Source of the DNA: Pedobacter sp. Hv1
GTDB lineage: Bacteria; Bacteroidota; Bacteroidia; Sphingobacteriales; Sphingobacteriaceae
Length of the DNA stretch: 64,000 nt
Direction of reading: 5' to 3'
NCBI RefSeq assembly: GCF_001412215.1
Contig: NZ_LLWP01000004.1
Coordinates: 310,001-374,000 of the forward strand
Shown here: positions 1 to 9,330 of the stretch, one piece after another
Layout of the letters: every line of letters begins with the position of its first letter
Numbering within the stretch: position 1 is the stretch's first letter
Translations under genes and position numbers: made by a program
Notes under the pieces: generated by a model
Database searches by the model: none
What the model was told of the DNA's origin: nothing
Seen by the model: the letters and a program-made list of their open reading frames with translations, nothing else

Positions 1-980
1 CTTAACATTTTCTTTAAGGCTTCGGCACGTTGTACAGATAGTTTGAGGTTAGTTTTTTCTTCTCCATCGCTATCTGTATGGCCAATAATTTTAATTTTAA
101 CTGTCGGGTTTTCTTGTAAAATAACTGCGATGGCTTTAATTAGACCCAGTGATTCAGATTTGATATTCGCTGAATTTACATCGAACAAAATACCTGATGA
201 AACAAATTTACCTTCGTTGATGAGTTGATGACGTGTATCTGGATCACCAACGGCTAATCTCAAATTATTGATGTAATATTTGTCTTCTTCTTTTTTAAAG
301 TTTCCAGTTTGAAAGAGGATGCTGTTGTACTTTTTATCTTGAACAAAAGCAGTTGGTAAGTCCCATATTTTTTCTTGGTTGAGGTAGACCCGTAACCGGT
401 TTTTTTGACGCCAAATACTCACATGAACGGTAGCTTTTACATCACTGACAAATTCATTTTGTATGGCTTTATTTTTATCACCATAATTGCCGTTGTTGTA
501 AATTTGATAATTGGTAGTGCCTTTACTATTTGAAGTAGATACCGATTTTGGATGAATGCCTATTTCGATACCATTTCTGCCCAATCTGTTAAACTGTTTC
601 CATTTCACGTAATCAGTACTTGGTTTAGCCAACTCGGCGATAGCAAAACTTAAGGGATTGCTATAGAAATTAAAATTGGCACTACTAGTTACATCAAACT
701 CAAATGTAAAATTATCAGGTAAGTTATTGATAACATGTGGTATGAATACTCCATTTTTACCAAAGTTGAACCATTTTTCACCATTTAGCGCTACAATTTC
801 ACCACCGCTATTTGTACTCCATTTGGCAGGAAAATCACCTAATTGATCTTGACTAAAATTTTCGAGTACTAGAATTTTATCACCTTGTACAAAATCAAAT
901 TTTCTGGTAATATCGTTGTTAACTTGTGCCTTACTTAGGCCGCAAATGCACATCAATAGGATAAATATTTTTGCTTTCAT
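1..980 (-). CDS. OmpA family outer-membrane protein, 3' end cut by window edge
   Basis: The frame is open from an ATG at 980 to the window edge (about 326 codons) with no stop. It begins with a signal peptide (MKAKIFILLMCICGLSKAQ). The first 250 or so residues are a beta-rich concanavalin-like region with WNG/aromatic patches. Near the cut end comes an OmpA/MotB peptidoglycan-binding domain: GKFVSSGILFDVNSANI, then the hallmark IGHTDSDG and LSVQRAEALK. The family anchors the outer membrane to peptidoglycan. The N-terminal region may bind carbohydrate or protein at the surface, but this is inference. It lies just downstream of two exported lipoproteins on the same strand and may be cotranscribed with them (25-bp gap). 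Confidence 0.85.
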   Translation of the reverse strand, partial: MKAKIFILLMCICGLSKAQVNNDITRKFDFVQGDKILVLENFSQDQLGDFPAKWSTNSGGEIVALNGEKWFNFGKNGVFIPHVINNLPDNFTFEFDVTSSANFNFYSNPLSFAIAELAKPSTDYVKWKQFNRLGRNGIEIGIHPKSVSTSNSKGTTNYQIYNNGNYGDKNKAIQNEFVSDVKATVHVSIWRQKNRLRVYLNQEKIWDLPTAFVQDKKYNSILFQTGNFKKEEDKYYINNLRLAVGDPDTRHQLINEGKFVSSGILFDVNSANIKSESLGLIKAIAVILQENPTVKIKIIGHTDSDGEEKTNLKLSVQRAEALKKML

Positions 981-1005
981 CGTTTTTGATTGAATTCACT
1001 AAGAT

Positions 1006-2055
1006 CTATTTGACAAAAACACCAGTTATTCTACAATCGCTACTTCCATCACTCAGTTTGGTTTCTTGCCCATTTAACCAAGTTTTGGCAATATATTTTG
1101 TGGTAGTTCCAATACGCTCGTATCCACCAATATAAACATCGGTACCACTTGCTGCTATGCTATATAAATAATTAATTTTACTAGCATCGGTTAGGTTAGA
1201 TGCTACTCCATTTTTCCAAACTTTGCCTACGGTGGTAGATCCGCTAGAGGCTTCTGCACCAACAATGTAAGTATCGTTACCCAAAGCAACTAAATCCCTG
1301 ATATCAGTAAAAACAGCACCATTAGTTAGGTCTGTAAATGTGCCATTTTTCCATTGTCTTAATTTGTAGTTGCCAGAGCTTTCTACCTGCTCCTTTACGG
1401 CTACATAAACATCGCTTCCAATTACAGTTATGCCAGCTGTTAAGGCATTATACAAGCCGCCAGTTAAACCAGTTACTGTTCCGTTTTTCCATAGATTTGC
1501 TTTATAAGTACCGTGGCTAGCCACAAATTCGCTATAAGCCACATATACATCATTACCGTTAACATATAAACCCCCAGTTTGTATGCCTACAAGCCCATTA
1601 CTAATATTTGTAACGACGCCATTTTTCCAAAGTTTAGTCACATATATTTCATTCGCATTTTTTTCACTAAAAGTTACGTACACATCTGTACCAGCAACAA
1701 AAATTCTATCTGGTACAGCATTGTATGCTGTATTGCTTAATGTAGTAGGTACGCCGTTGCGCCATAGTTTAGCCACTAAATTTGTACCGTTATGTTCTGA
1801 TCCAGTTACCAATACTTCGCCATTAATTATTGCAATACTGCTTGCATAAGAATTTTTGGTGCCATCGGTTAAATTAGTAGCTATTCCATTTTTCCAATAT
1901 TTGATAACCGATATACCTGTTGTAGGATTAATATCTTGTCCAACTGCGTAATAATTTTTAGTAACTGGTATCGGTGTTGGTTCCGTTTCTATTTCCTTTT
2001 TCTTACACGCTGTTAATACAACAACACATAAAATGATTAAAATTTTTGTTTTCAT
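1006..2055 (-). CDS. lipoprotein with seven WxNG repeats, probable beta-propeller
   Basis: 349 residues with a lipoprotein signal (lipobox VLTAC, then KKKE) and a short Pro/Thr linker. The rest is seven imperfect repeats of about 45 residues, each centred on W-K/R/L-N-G and followed by a D-V-Y-V/I strand (GSDVYVA, GTDVYIGG). Seven units of this size fit a seven-bladed propeller closed on itself. I do not recognise a named family; similar WKNG repeats occur in Bacteroidota exported proteins of unknown function. No catalytic residues are evident. The gene follows a lipoprotein gene with an almost identical leader (11-bp gap), so the two are probably one transcript. Confidence 0.75.
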   Translation of the reverse strand: MKTKILIILCVVVLTACKKKEIETEPTPIPVTKNYYAVGQDINPTTGISVIKYWKNGIATNLTDGTKNSYASSIAIINGEVLVTGSEHNGTNLVAKLWRNGVPTTLSNTAYNAVPDRIFVAGTDVYVTFSEKNANEIYVTKLWKNGVVTNISNGLVGIQTGGLYVNGNDVYVAYSEFVASHGTYKANLWKNGTVTGLTGGLYNALTAGITVIGSDVYVAVKEQVESSGNYKLRQWKNGTFTDLTNGAVFTDIRDLVALGNDTYIVGAEASSGSTTVGKVWKNGVASNLTDASKINYLYSIAASGTDVYIGGYERIGTTTKYIAKTWLNGQETKLSDGSSDCRITGVFVK

Positions 2056-2066
2056 GATAGGGTGAG

Positions 2067-2825
2067 TTATTTTTTAATGTATTCGAAAGATTCCGCACTG
2101 TTTGAATTAATAGTGCGTTTGGTGATGTATCCATCCATATTATACTCGTAAGTTACAGTAGCATTAATGGCTGAACCTGAGATGTTATTCGTGAAATTTT
2201 GTATGGTATGGTTATTAGCATGCATTATCGGAGTGGTGTAACCTATAGGGTATAACTGCAAAAAGCTTTTCTTATCGTCAAAGCCACCAAATACTTGAGT
2301 AGAGAATAAAGTTCCAGTAGGCCCAAAAATCTCTAATTTGATCACATTTTTTCCATCATTACTGTAGGTGTATACCTCACTTCCTGTAACTGTACCTGAA
2401 GCGTCTTTTTTAGAGATTGTAACTGTATTTGCAGTATAGGTAAAGTTTTTAGATGATATGAATGCACCAGTTGTTTTGTTAGCATAGGTTTCTAAGGTCA
2501 CTTTCCCGTTTGCATCATAGGTGTTTTTATAAACATAATCATCAGATGATGGGTTGGTTACATCAGCATGTCTTTCTGTAATGCGATGATTTGCATCGTA
2601 TATAAAAGTAAAAGTAAATGAGGGACTTGCTGCTTCATTTTTACTTACAAAAGTGATTGTTCTCAATTGGTTTTCTGCATCATAGTTCCAAGTGTTTTCA
2701 CCACTGGCAAATATTTGTTTTTTGACATAAGTTTTTTGCTCAACTTTGGGTTCATTTGCTGTTTCCTTTTTCTTACATGCTGCCAATACAACAATACATA
2801 GCATGATTAAAATTTTTGTTTTCAT
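2067..2825 (-). CDS. lipoprotein with YD/RHS-like strand repeats
   Basis: 252 residues with a lipoprotein signal (lipobox VLAAC, then KKKE). The mature part has repeated pieces such as NYDAENQLRTITF, IYDANHRITER and YDANGKVTLETY, typical of the short YD-type beta repeats in RHS-like and DUF4595-like Bacteroidota lipoproteins. It is much too short to be an RHS toxin shell and has no toxin tail. It is most likely a surface-attached beta protein of unknown role. It is first in the lipoprotein run on this strand; the divergent LuxR gene starts 129 bp away. Confidence 0.7.
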   Translation of the reverse strand: MKTKILIMLCIVVLAACKKKETANEPKVEQKTYVKKQIFASGENTWNYDAENQLRTITFVSKNEAASPSFTFTFIYDANHRITERHADVTNPSSDDYVYKNTYDANGKVTLETYANKTTGAFISSKNFTYTANTVTISKKDASGTVTGSEVYTYSNDGKNVIKLEIFGPTGTLFSTQVFGGFDDKKSFLQLYPIGYTTPIMHANNHTIQNFTNNISGSAINATVTYEYNMDGYITKRTINSNSAESFEYIKK

Positions 2826-2953
2826 GGTAAGGTTTTCAATTAGGTGAAGATTTTAATCAAATCTAATGGTTAAAAAAAGACCAAAAAATAGCAGATATCT
2901 ATCATTTTAATTCCCTTTAAAAAAGATTATCTTAGGTAGCTGTAACCTATCTT

Positions 2954-3748
2954 ATGAAAACTTTAAAACCCTTAACTACAGCACAATTTGAGAAAAATGC
3001 TAAATCGGATAAAGAATTAGGCATTGTTGATTATCAAACTTTTTTTGAACGCCAAATTAAAGAAGCCCATCATTTCGCTATTGGTCCATATTATTGGTTT
3101 ATTGGCGATAGTGCCCATATGCTCATTACTACTGCCAGTGAGAATATTGATGAACTCACTCCGTTCACAAAATCTGAATGGGAAAACAAATCGGCCTTAT
3201 TTTTTGTAGAAAACATACATCCAGAAGACAGCCCTTACGTTTTATCGGCCATACAGTTTGCTACAGATAGAATTGTTGGTTTGCCTGTAGAACGACAACA
3301 AGATGTGAAAATAAACATCTATGCCAGGATGTTAAATGCAAATAAAATATATCGTTGGGTATTGATACAAATGCCCAGTATCTATGTAAATAACGAAAAT
3401 TTGACTACCTGCGGCTTGATGATGATTACCGATTTAACACACTTTAACTTTAATAGCAGACCGATTTTAATGACACTTGTTGACATCATTGATGGCAAAA
3501 CCGAATATTACCATTTGGCAATGGGAGAGGGCGTAACAGCTAATGGTATTGAACTACCTCATATCACTAAGCGAGAAAGGCAATTGTTAAATTTAATGCT
3601 TAGAGGGCTAACCAGTCCGGCTATTGCTCAAGACTTGTGTATTTCGTATTCTACAGTAGAAAATCATAAAAGAAATTTACGTAGAAAAACGGCAACAAAA
3701 ACATCGGCAGAATTGGTACACTTTGTAATGAGCAATAATTTATTGTAA
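2954..3748 (+). CDS. LuxR-type transcriptional regulator with PAS-like sensor
   Basis: 264 residues. The C-terminal 65 residues are a LuxR/NarL helix-turn-helix: TKRERQLLNLMLRGLTSPAI, then STVENHKRNLRRK. The first 190 residues look like a PAS-fold sensor of the Bacteroidota type (FVENIHPEDSPYV resembles the 'IHPDD' segment of PAS domains). There is no receiver domain, so it is a one-component regulator. Its ligand is unknown. It is divergent from the lipoprotein run 1-2825, a plausible target, though nothing in the sequence proves this. Confidence 0.8.
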   Translation: MKTLKPLTTAQFEKNAKSDKELGIVDYQTFFERQIKEAHHFAIGPYYWFIGDSAHMLITTASENIDELTPFTKSEWENKSALFFVENIHPEDSPYVLSAIQFATDRIVGLPVERQQDVKINIYARMLNANKIYRWVLIQMPSIYVNNENLTTCGLMMITDLTHFNFNSRPILMTLVDIIDGKTEYYHLAMGEGVTANGIELPHITKRERQLLNLMLRGLTSPAIAQDLCISYSTVENHKRNLRRKTATKTSAELVHFVMSNNLL

Positions 3749-3826
3749 GTTGTTATAGTTACCTATTGATTAATATATCGTGTACATCAAAGGTGTTAAC
3801 TATTGATTAGTTTTGGAAGGATGATG

Positions 3827-4567
3827 CTATTTAAAAATGGTTTGGCCTTTTACCAGCCATGATAATCCAAAGAATTCAACGGCCACTACTTCCATCCAAT
3901 AGGTAAGGTGATGTTTAGTGTAATAAGCTTCGTCTATCCATCCCAGAAATCCTGAGAAAATGATAGACATCGCAATCAGCATCATGATCCCACAGCAGAT
4001 ATAAATTCCGTTACTGATATTTTTTGTTCGTCCTCTGTCCTTGATCTTTTTTATACTTGATCGGGTAAAAATAAACAGCGACATATAGGCAAGGCAACCA
4101 AGGAATATCCCTGCTGAGATGTAATGGAAATTGTGCCTGAACTTACTCGGTTGGATGAATGTGACCGAGTATTCAAAGTTGGTTTGACAACAAGTTTCGG
4201 TAATGTTACTGGTAGGAAATAACAATACACAAAGGGCAAAGATACCTGCAGCAAAAGACAGGTAAAAATCTACAGGATCTTTTCCTTTATAAACGATTAG
4301 AAATATGGCCATCAGGCTGATGATGATGGTAAAGATGCTTCCAGCCCTGGTGTAGTAATAATGGCTTATGGATTCAAGAACTATATTGTAATGGCTTGTG
4401 ATCGAAAGAAACCACCACAACAATAAAGGTAGGGCCATTCCCAATATGCCAATCAATCTTCTCAGGGTTGCACTGTTGGTGAGCCAGATATTTTCTTCTT
4501 CGGTGTAGTCAATTTTAAGTGCCTTTGTTAGTCGGTCTCCTTTAGCAGTCTTTTTCATTGTAGCCAT
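3827..4567 (-). CDS. multi-pass membrane protein, DUF998-like layout
   Basis: 246 residues from the ATG at 4567; the open frame extends upstream only through a TTG. At least six hydrophobic segments are visible, including LIGILGMALPLLLWWFLSI, IFTIIISLMAIFLIVY, FAAGIFALCVLLFPTS and ICCGIMMLIAMSIIFSGFLG. The loop SISHYYYTRAGSIF and conserved His residues recall DUF998-like membrane proteins. No function is assignable. It has no close partner: 159 bp separate it from the exported protein upstream, and it is convergent with the LuxR regulator. Confidence 0.65.
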   Translation of the reverse strand: MATMKKTAKGDRLTKALKIDYTEEENIWLTNSATLRRLIGILGMALPLLLWWFLSITSHYNIVLESISHYYYTRAGSIFTIIISLMAIFLIVYKGKDPVDFYLSFAAGIFALCVLLFPTSNITETCCQTNFEYSVTFIQPSKFRHNFHYISAGIFLGCLAYMSLFIFTRSSIKKIKDRGRTKNISNGIYICCGIMMLIAMSIIFSGFLGWIDEAYYTKHHLTYWMEVVAVEFFGLSWLVKGQTIFK

Positions 4568-4726
4568 TTTATATGTTTTTTGATGGTTAGTTTGACAGAT
4601 CAAGTGTTTATCAGCATACGATTAGTTTAAGCCACCGTTCTTGGCATTGAATAACAATTAGTTCAATAAAATTCTGAAAATATATCAAGAATTAGATAGG
4701 TGTTTTTACCCTTTTTTATACATTTA

Positions 4727-6652
4727 TTACTTTTTTGTACCCGAAACTGGCTCTTCTTGGGTACCTTTTTTTAGACTGAATGGTATGTTGTAGGTAATGC
4801 CAATAGCTGGTGCAATCTTAAATTTCTTAACATAGGAAACGCTCGTTTCTGCTGCATTCACAAGTTCGAAATCCGATCTGCTATCTCCAATTACTTTTTC
4901 GTATCTGTTGCTTATCCGATTAACATTGCCCATTACTGCACCTATATTTAAAGCTATACGTCCATTTTCTTTACCGAGCAAAAAGCTAAGGCCTGTAAAA
5001 TATCGAGGCCTGATCTGATCGTTTAAGCTAACACCCGCTCCTAAGTGCCAGCCCCAACTAAAGTTTACAGAACATCGATTGTAAAAATGCAGGTAACTAA
5101 CGAACCCAAACTCTCCAGAACTTCCATCATCTTTAATCCTTTTACCCTTAAGGGTATCCAAACCTGTACCAGCACGATTAGGCACGAGGTTGTAATCTGA
5201 TTTAAGTGAATAAATATGATCCTTTAAAAATGGTGCGTAATATAGACCTGAGCTTACATCGACCTTGAAATTACCGATGATAGGTACCGGCACTACCATT
5301 TCTTTTACCTTGTCTATGTAAGCGGTTCCTTCTTTAGCTAGAATACTAAATTTAAAGTCGATACGGTCTTTGTTGGTAGCAGCACGTGTATTGCGTAACA
5401 TGTGGATATAGGTACCTATTAGTTTATTGTACAACTGTGTGGCTGTTTTATACAATGTACTGTCTTCTTTAGCAATCTTTAATTCCTGTTTTAGGAACTC
5501 ATTTAAAGTAAGTGTAGGAGATTTCGCCATTGGTTGAGCATGAAGGAATGCGTCAACTCTCTTTTTAGCTTCAATTTTATTATAGGTCAATTTAAAGTTT
5601 AAATTGTCGCAGGCGGATTGTTGGCCAAGCCAAAAATCGTTCAATGCAGCGATCATCGTCAATATTCCTGCTCTTACTACATCAATACGGTTTTCCTTTT
5701 CATCTGGTCCATCACTAGCGCCTTCGCCAGCAACACCATCAAAAGGAGAAAAATATCTTGCCAACAGTGCATTTGTATTTTGCCAAAGACTCTCAGAGCT
5801 TTCATTTATATCCAGTTTATAGATGTTGGGATTTACATTGATAATTTCAAAACCTAAAGGATCGCCACCCTTTACATGGAATTTTCTTTTCGTAGCTGCC
5901 GACAGGCGAGTTACATCTCCTTTATTGTCTACGAAATAGGTTTGGTTCGCTTTTGCGTCATAAAATATTCGATTTCTAGGTACTGTTTGCTTGAGCCTTT
6001 TATAGCGAGCTGTATCCTTGTTTAATTTTTCATTCTTTCCTGTGTCTAGAAATGAAGTGATACTTTCCCCCTCCAAACAAGGATAAACATCTTCAGGACA
6101 ACATTCTGATACAATGTCTAAGTTTGACAAATTAACGTTAAAGTTGTGTTTTTTTGCGATCGCTAGATAATCAACTGCTGGTGCCACAATTTTAGGTGTC
6201 TCAGCATCCCCTGTAGGCGTTCCAGTTTTTTTTTCTACTAATTTAATTTCATATTGACATTCATTTTTAGCTGGATCTTTAGCATCTTTAATATAAAGGA
6301 TTTTAAAGGAAATGATATCCTTATCGCCCTTAGCTTGCAATGCGGCATTATATATGAAAGTTAGATGGGTATTAGAAACTTTACCTTCAAGTAGCGGTGA
6401 TGGAGTGCCTGCACTATTAAGTCGTTGTAGTTTATAATTGGCCTGATTACGCTCCGCTTCTTTTTTGTCGGGAAAGTTAATCGTAACATAGAAATTATCG
6501 TTTTTACCAAGCTCCTCCTGCTTGGGGTCTTTGCAATTGTCTTTCTTCAGATCCTTAACATTAATAACTGTTCCTGTTTTGGTTTGGCCTTTTACCGAAA
6601 TGCAAAATAGCATTAATAAGGTTAGAGCGAAAATGTAGATAATTGTTTTCAT
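4727..6652 (-). CDS. exported protein of unknown function with C-terminal barrel-like region
   Basis: 641 residues starting with a clear signal peptide (MKTIIYIFALTLLMLFCIS...VKGQ). Residues 25-150 are beta-rich with a few Cys. A Cys-cluster stretch (SECCPEDVYPCLEG) lies near 182-195. The middle is alpha-helical. The last 180 residues alternate polar and hydrophobic or aromatic residues (FGFVSYLHFYNR, FSWGWHLGAGVSL, YFTGLSFLLG, IALNIGAVMGNV) like a small outer-membrane barrel. I do not recognise the family. Its start lies 12 bp from the stop of the SLATT-trypsin gene, so the two are almost certainly one operon. It would sit in the periplasm or outer membrane. Confidence 0.7.
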   Translation of the reverse strand: MKTIIYIFALTLLMLFCISVKGQTKTGTVINVKDLKKDNCKDPKQEELGKNDNFYVTINFPDKKEAERNQANYKLQRLNSAGTPSPLLEGKVSNTHLTFIYNAALQAKGDKDIISFKILYIKDAKDPAKNECQYEIKLVEKKTGTPTGDAETPKIVAPAVDYLAIAKKHNFNVNLSNLDIVSECCPEDVYPCLEGESITSFLDTGKNEKLNKDTARYKRLKQTVPRNRIFYDAKANQTYFVDNKGDVTRLSAATKRKFHVKGGDPLGFEIINVNPNIYKLDINESSESLWQNTNALLARYFSPFDGVAGEGASDGPDEKENRIDVVRAGILTMIAALNDFWLGQQSACDNLNFKLTYNKIEAKKRVDAFLHAQPMAKSPTLTLNEFLKQELKIAKEDSTLYKTATQLYNKLIGTYIHMLRNTRAATNKDRIDFKFSILAKEGTAYIDKVKEMVVPVPIIGNFKVDVSSGLYYAPFLKDHIYSLKSDYNLVPNRAGTGLDTLKGKRIKDDGSSGEFGFVSYLHFYNRCSVNFSWGWHLGAGVSLNDQIRPRYFTGLSFLLGKENGRIALNIGAVMGNVNRISNRYEKVIGDSRSDFELVNAAETSVSYVKKFKIAPAIGITYNIPFSLKKGTQEEPVSGTKK

Positions 6653-6664
6653 ATTGAATTGAAT

Positions 6665-8383
6665 TTAAACTGCGGTGAAATAAATATTATTGTAGATTGA
6701 TCTCATTGGAATTATCCAGGCATAGCCTTCATCTTCGGCAACAGCGAAGATCATGCCCAGAAGCTTGTTATCTTCAGTTAAAACAACAGCTCCACTATCT
6801 CCTTTTTTAGCGCAAATTTTCAACTGAATGACTTCTGAGAAAACCTGAACTATTCTATTGCCGGTATATAGTCGAAATCCAATTTTTGGTGATGCATCTT
6901 TATTGAATAGCACACCCTCGCAGGCTGCACCTGAAGTGCGACCGCAAAATTTGACTTTTAATTTCTTCTCTTCCTCCGATGTAGCATCATGAATTTGGTC
7001 AGCAAAGGGCATGGTATAAATCTTTTGGTCAATTTCAGCTCTTGTTGTAGTAAATAGGCCAATGTCTAATTTGTTATTGAATATACCATGTGAAGCGGTG
7101 CCAATAAAAACTGGAGATGGGAAAGCTGGTGTCAAATCAATCTCACTTGGTGAAATTACGTCCTTCATTTTACCTGTAGAAGTGCCATTTGGTTTTGGAA
7201 TTTGAAATATGCCGTTCGCCATTTCAGTAGGGAACAATACATGATAGCAGCTTAACCCATAGACCTGCTTATCATCTGGCAGTTGTACCCTTAACCCAAG
7301 TGTGCCCACGGCTTTGATGCCAGACTTACCAATACTGCATCCTAGAGGTCTAGGTCCATTTATTCCCACACCAGTAAAATTTCCACTTTCTATAATGCCG
7401 GTTTCAAGCACATCGGTGGGTATGCTGTAGCCCTGATAAAGGACTTCTGTAGGAACAGAAGAGGTGGTCCCTGGAGTTAGGTTTGTTACTTTTTGCGTAA
7501 CATAGAACTGTATACAATACGCATTTTCATCAACAACAGCTTGAGTATTCCCAGTTAATTTATTGGCAATGGCAACACCAGTATAATTTTGTATCGTTGT
7601 TTCCCAGGTATCCATGTTTTGAATAATCGCTTGATTGATGATGGTCTTCTGTTCTTCTGATGGTAGGCTATGAATATCGATCAGCGCAGCACTTTTCGTT
7701 TTATCTTTTTCGTTCTCTTGCTGCCGAATTTCTACTTGTCGTTTACGATCAATTTCTGATTTAATGGTGTCGCTTTGAGTCTTTAATGCTGACATCAGCT
7801 CGGCCAAACCCTGTTGAAACTCTTTAGACCAGGCCTCGGTTTCGGTGCGTACCAATTCATTAAAACCATTTTGAAACACGATCAGTGAATCGATCATATA
7901 GGCAAAAGTGATGGGCGTTAGTGGCGTGTTAGTTAAGAGATTAGATTGCCAACGTTGAACAAACGTATTTCTCATATTGGTCAGATCCATTCGTGTCATT
8001 ACAAAGCGAACCCAGCTATTTGTAAATCCATAGTACTTGTCAAATAGTAGAAGACCACCACCAATTCCTGCCGCTAGATATCCCAGGTATAAAAATGTCG
8101 TTAATTGTACATCTTTGTTCTCATCAGTCTCTATAAAAAAATAGGCAATCAATGGCATTAAAGTGCTGATGATAAATAAGCATATTGCTATGGAGCGCAG
8201 TTTTCTGGCCCAGTATCCCTTTTCTTTACCATAGGCATAATACCATTCAATCTTATTATCGATAACCTTCATGGTTTGCTGATACAATTCCTCCAACTTA
8301 TATGAAGCGACTTTACTATCCCAATTTTTTAATAACGTGAAGTCAAGCAAGGAAGATGTAGAATATTTTTTCTCGTTACTCAT
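6665..8383 (-). CDS. SLATT-like two-TM domain fused to a trypsin-like serine protease
   Basis: 572 residues. Residues about 20-62 form a charged helix, with TM segments at about 65-84 and 95-114. DKYYGFTNSWVRFV follows TM2 and resembles the post-TM segment of SLATT (DUF4231-type) membrane effectors. Flanking charges favour both termini in the cytosol. A coiled helix (about 180-230) leads to a chymotrypsin-fold domain with a full triad: His381 (SCYHVLF), Asp440 (KLDIGLF) and Ser530 (KKGDSGAVV). A membrane-tethered cytosolic protease is the simplest reading. SLATT domains are known as pore-forming parts of bacterial conflict systems. The partner gene starts 12 bp downstream. The protease call is firm; the SLATT call is moderate. 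Confidence 0.8.
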   Translation of the reverse strand: MSNEKKYSTSSLLDFTLLKNWDSKVASYKLEELYQQTMKVIDNKIEWYYAYGKEKGYWARKLRSIAICLFIISTLMPLIAYFFIETDENKDVQLTTFLYLGYLAAGIGGGLLLFDKYYGFTNSWVRFVMTRMDLTNMRNTFVQRWQSNLLTNTPLTPITFAYMIDSLIVFQNGFNELVRTETEAWSKEFQQGLAELMSALKTQSDTIKSEIDRKRQVEIRQQENEKDKTKSAALIDIHSLPSEEQKTIINQAIIQNMDTWETTIQNYTGVAIANKLTGNTQAVVDENAYCIQFYVTQKVTNLTPGTTSSVPTEVLYQGYSIPTDVLETGIIESGNFTGVGINGPRPLGCSIGKSGIKAVGTLGLRVQLPDDKQVYGLSCYHVLFPTEMANGIFQIPKPNGTSTGKMKDVISPSEIDLTPAFPSPVFIGTASHGIFNNKLDIGLFTTTRAEIDQKIYTMPFADQIHDATSEEEKKLKVKFCGRTSGAACEGVLFNKDASPKIGFRLYTGNRIVQVFSEVIQLKICAKKGDSGAVVLTEDNKLLGMIFAVAEDEGYAWIIPMRSIYNNIYFTAV

Positions 8384-8763
8384 GGTACTGATTCTTAAAT
8401 TTCCCGAATAATGTTTTGCAACATTGAAGTAAAAATAATAGGAGCGATGTGATTTGTTAGGGGTGTAAATCCTAATTATTTACAGTTTTTTACCTCTATA
8501 TATTGTAGAATATTTTTCGTATAAGGATAGAACAGCGACTGGTTGTCTCAACCATTTTAATTGACCCGCTGCATCAATTTAAGAAATAGCCCGCCTAAAG
8601 AACCAGAAATTGATCTCGAAGGACGAACTCATATTAGAAGGCTTGATACACTAACAGATCGTTATCTTTAAATTGCGAAGAAGTGCGTAAATTGGATACC
8701 GGTTCAATGCGGTTGACACATTAAAAAGATGGTATATTAAAGTTTGACGCAAATAAACAGATC
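8384..8763. other. intergenic stretch, no gene seen
   Basis: This 380-bp region lies between the divergent SLATT-trypsin gene and the Crp-type operon. All frames are broken by stops. It should hold both promoters, but I could not place a convincing TAnnTTTG element. The half near 8600-8720 is less AT-rich than its surroundings and may be gene debris, but I could not read a protein from it. Confidence 0.4.
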
Positions 8764-9330
8764 ATGAAAATAATTAAGGATATACATGAAGATGAATGGT
8801 CTTCCATAACAAATATTGGAACTACAGTCCATTTGAAGAAAGATCAAATCATCTTTCGAAAAGGTGAGTCTGTAAATAAGGAAGTTTTTTTAATAGATGG
8901 AATCGTTAGAGGCTTTATGATAGATGAAGATGGTAATGAGAAAAGCACGTCTTTTTTTGAAGAAGGAGAGTTTATGAGCACGCAGGCACTTAGAACTAAA
9001 AAAGGTGTTTCTCTCTATAATTATCAAGCTTTATGTCGTACAAAATTATTGGTATTCGATTCAAGGCAATTAAAGGACCTACTATCAGAGAAAAAAAAGT
9101 TATCTCAAATAGGTAAAGCAATAAAGGAAAGAGAACTGACCAGACTTATGAATAGAGATGATTGTTTGATGCAAGTAAAAGCCGTTGACAAATACTTGAA
9201 GTTTATTGCGTTTTATCCCAATTTAGAAAGGCAGATTTCTCAACGCTATATAGCTTCGTACTTAGGTATCACCCCTGTTTCACTCAGCCGCTTAAAAAAA
9301 ATAATGATTGTAAAAACTGATAACAATTGA
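8764..9330 (+). CDS. Crp/Fnr family transcriptional regulator
   Basis: 188 residues. The N-terminal 120 residues follow the cyclic-nucleotide-binding fold (KKDQIIFRKGE, GIVRGFMIDEDGNEKSTSFF, GEFMSTQA). The C-terminus carries a winged HTH (RQISQRYIASYLGITPVSLSRLKK). The Arg and acidic residues that bind cAMP in true CRP are not evident, as is usual for Bacteroidota members. It heads a three-gene unit in which each gene overlaps the next by 4 bp, so it probably controls its own membrane and SpoIIAA-like partners. Confidence 0.87.
   Translation: MKIIKDIHEDEWSSITNIGTTVHLKKDQIIFRKGESVNKEVFLIDGIVRGFMIDEDGNEKSTSFFEEGEFMSTQALRTKKGVSLYNYQALCRTKLLVFDSRQLKDLLSEKKKLSQIGKAIKERELTRLMNRDDCLMQVKAVDKYLKFIAFYPNLERQISQRYIASYLGITPVSLSRLKKIMIVKTDNN

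Noticed and set aside
2067-2825. RHS-type toxin from YD-like repeats
   Set aside because: Too short, with no RHS core or variable toxin tail and no immunity gene.
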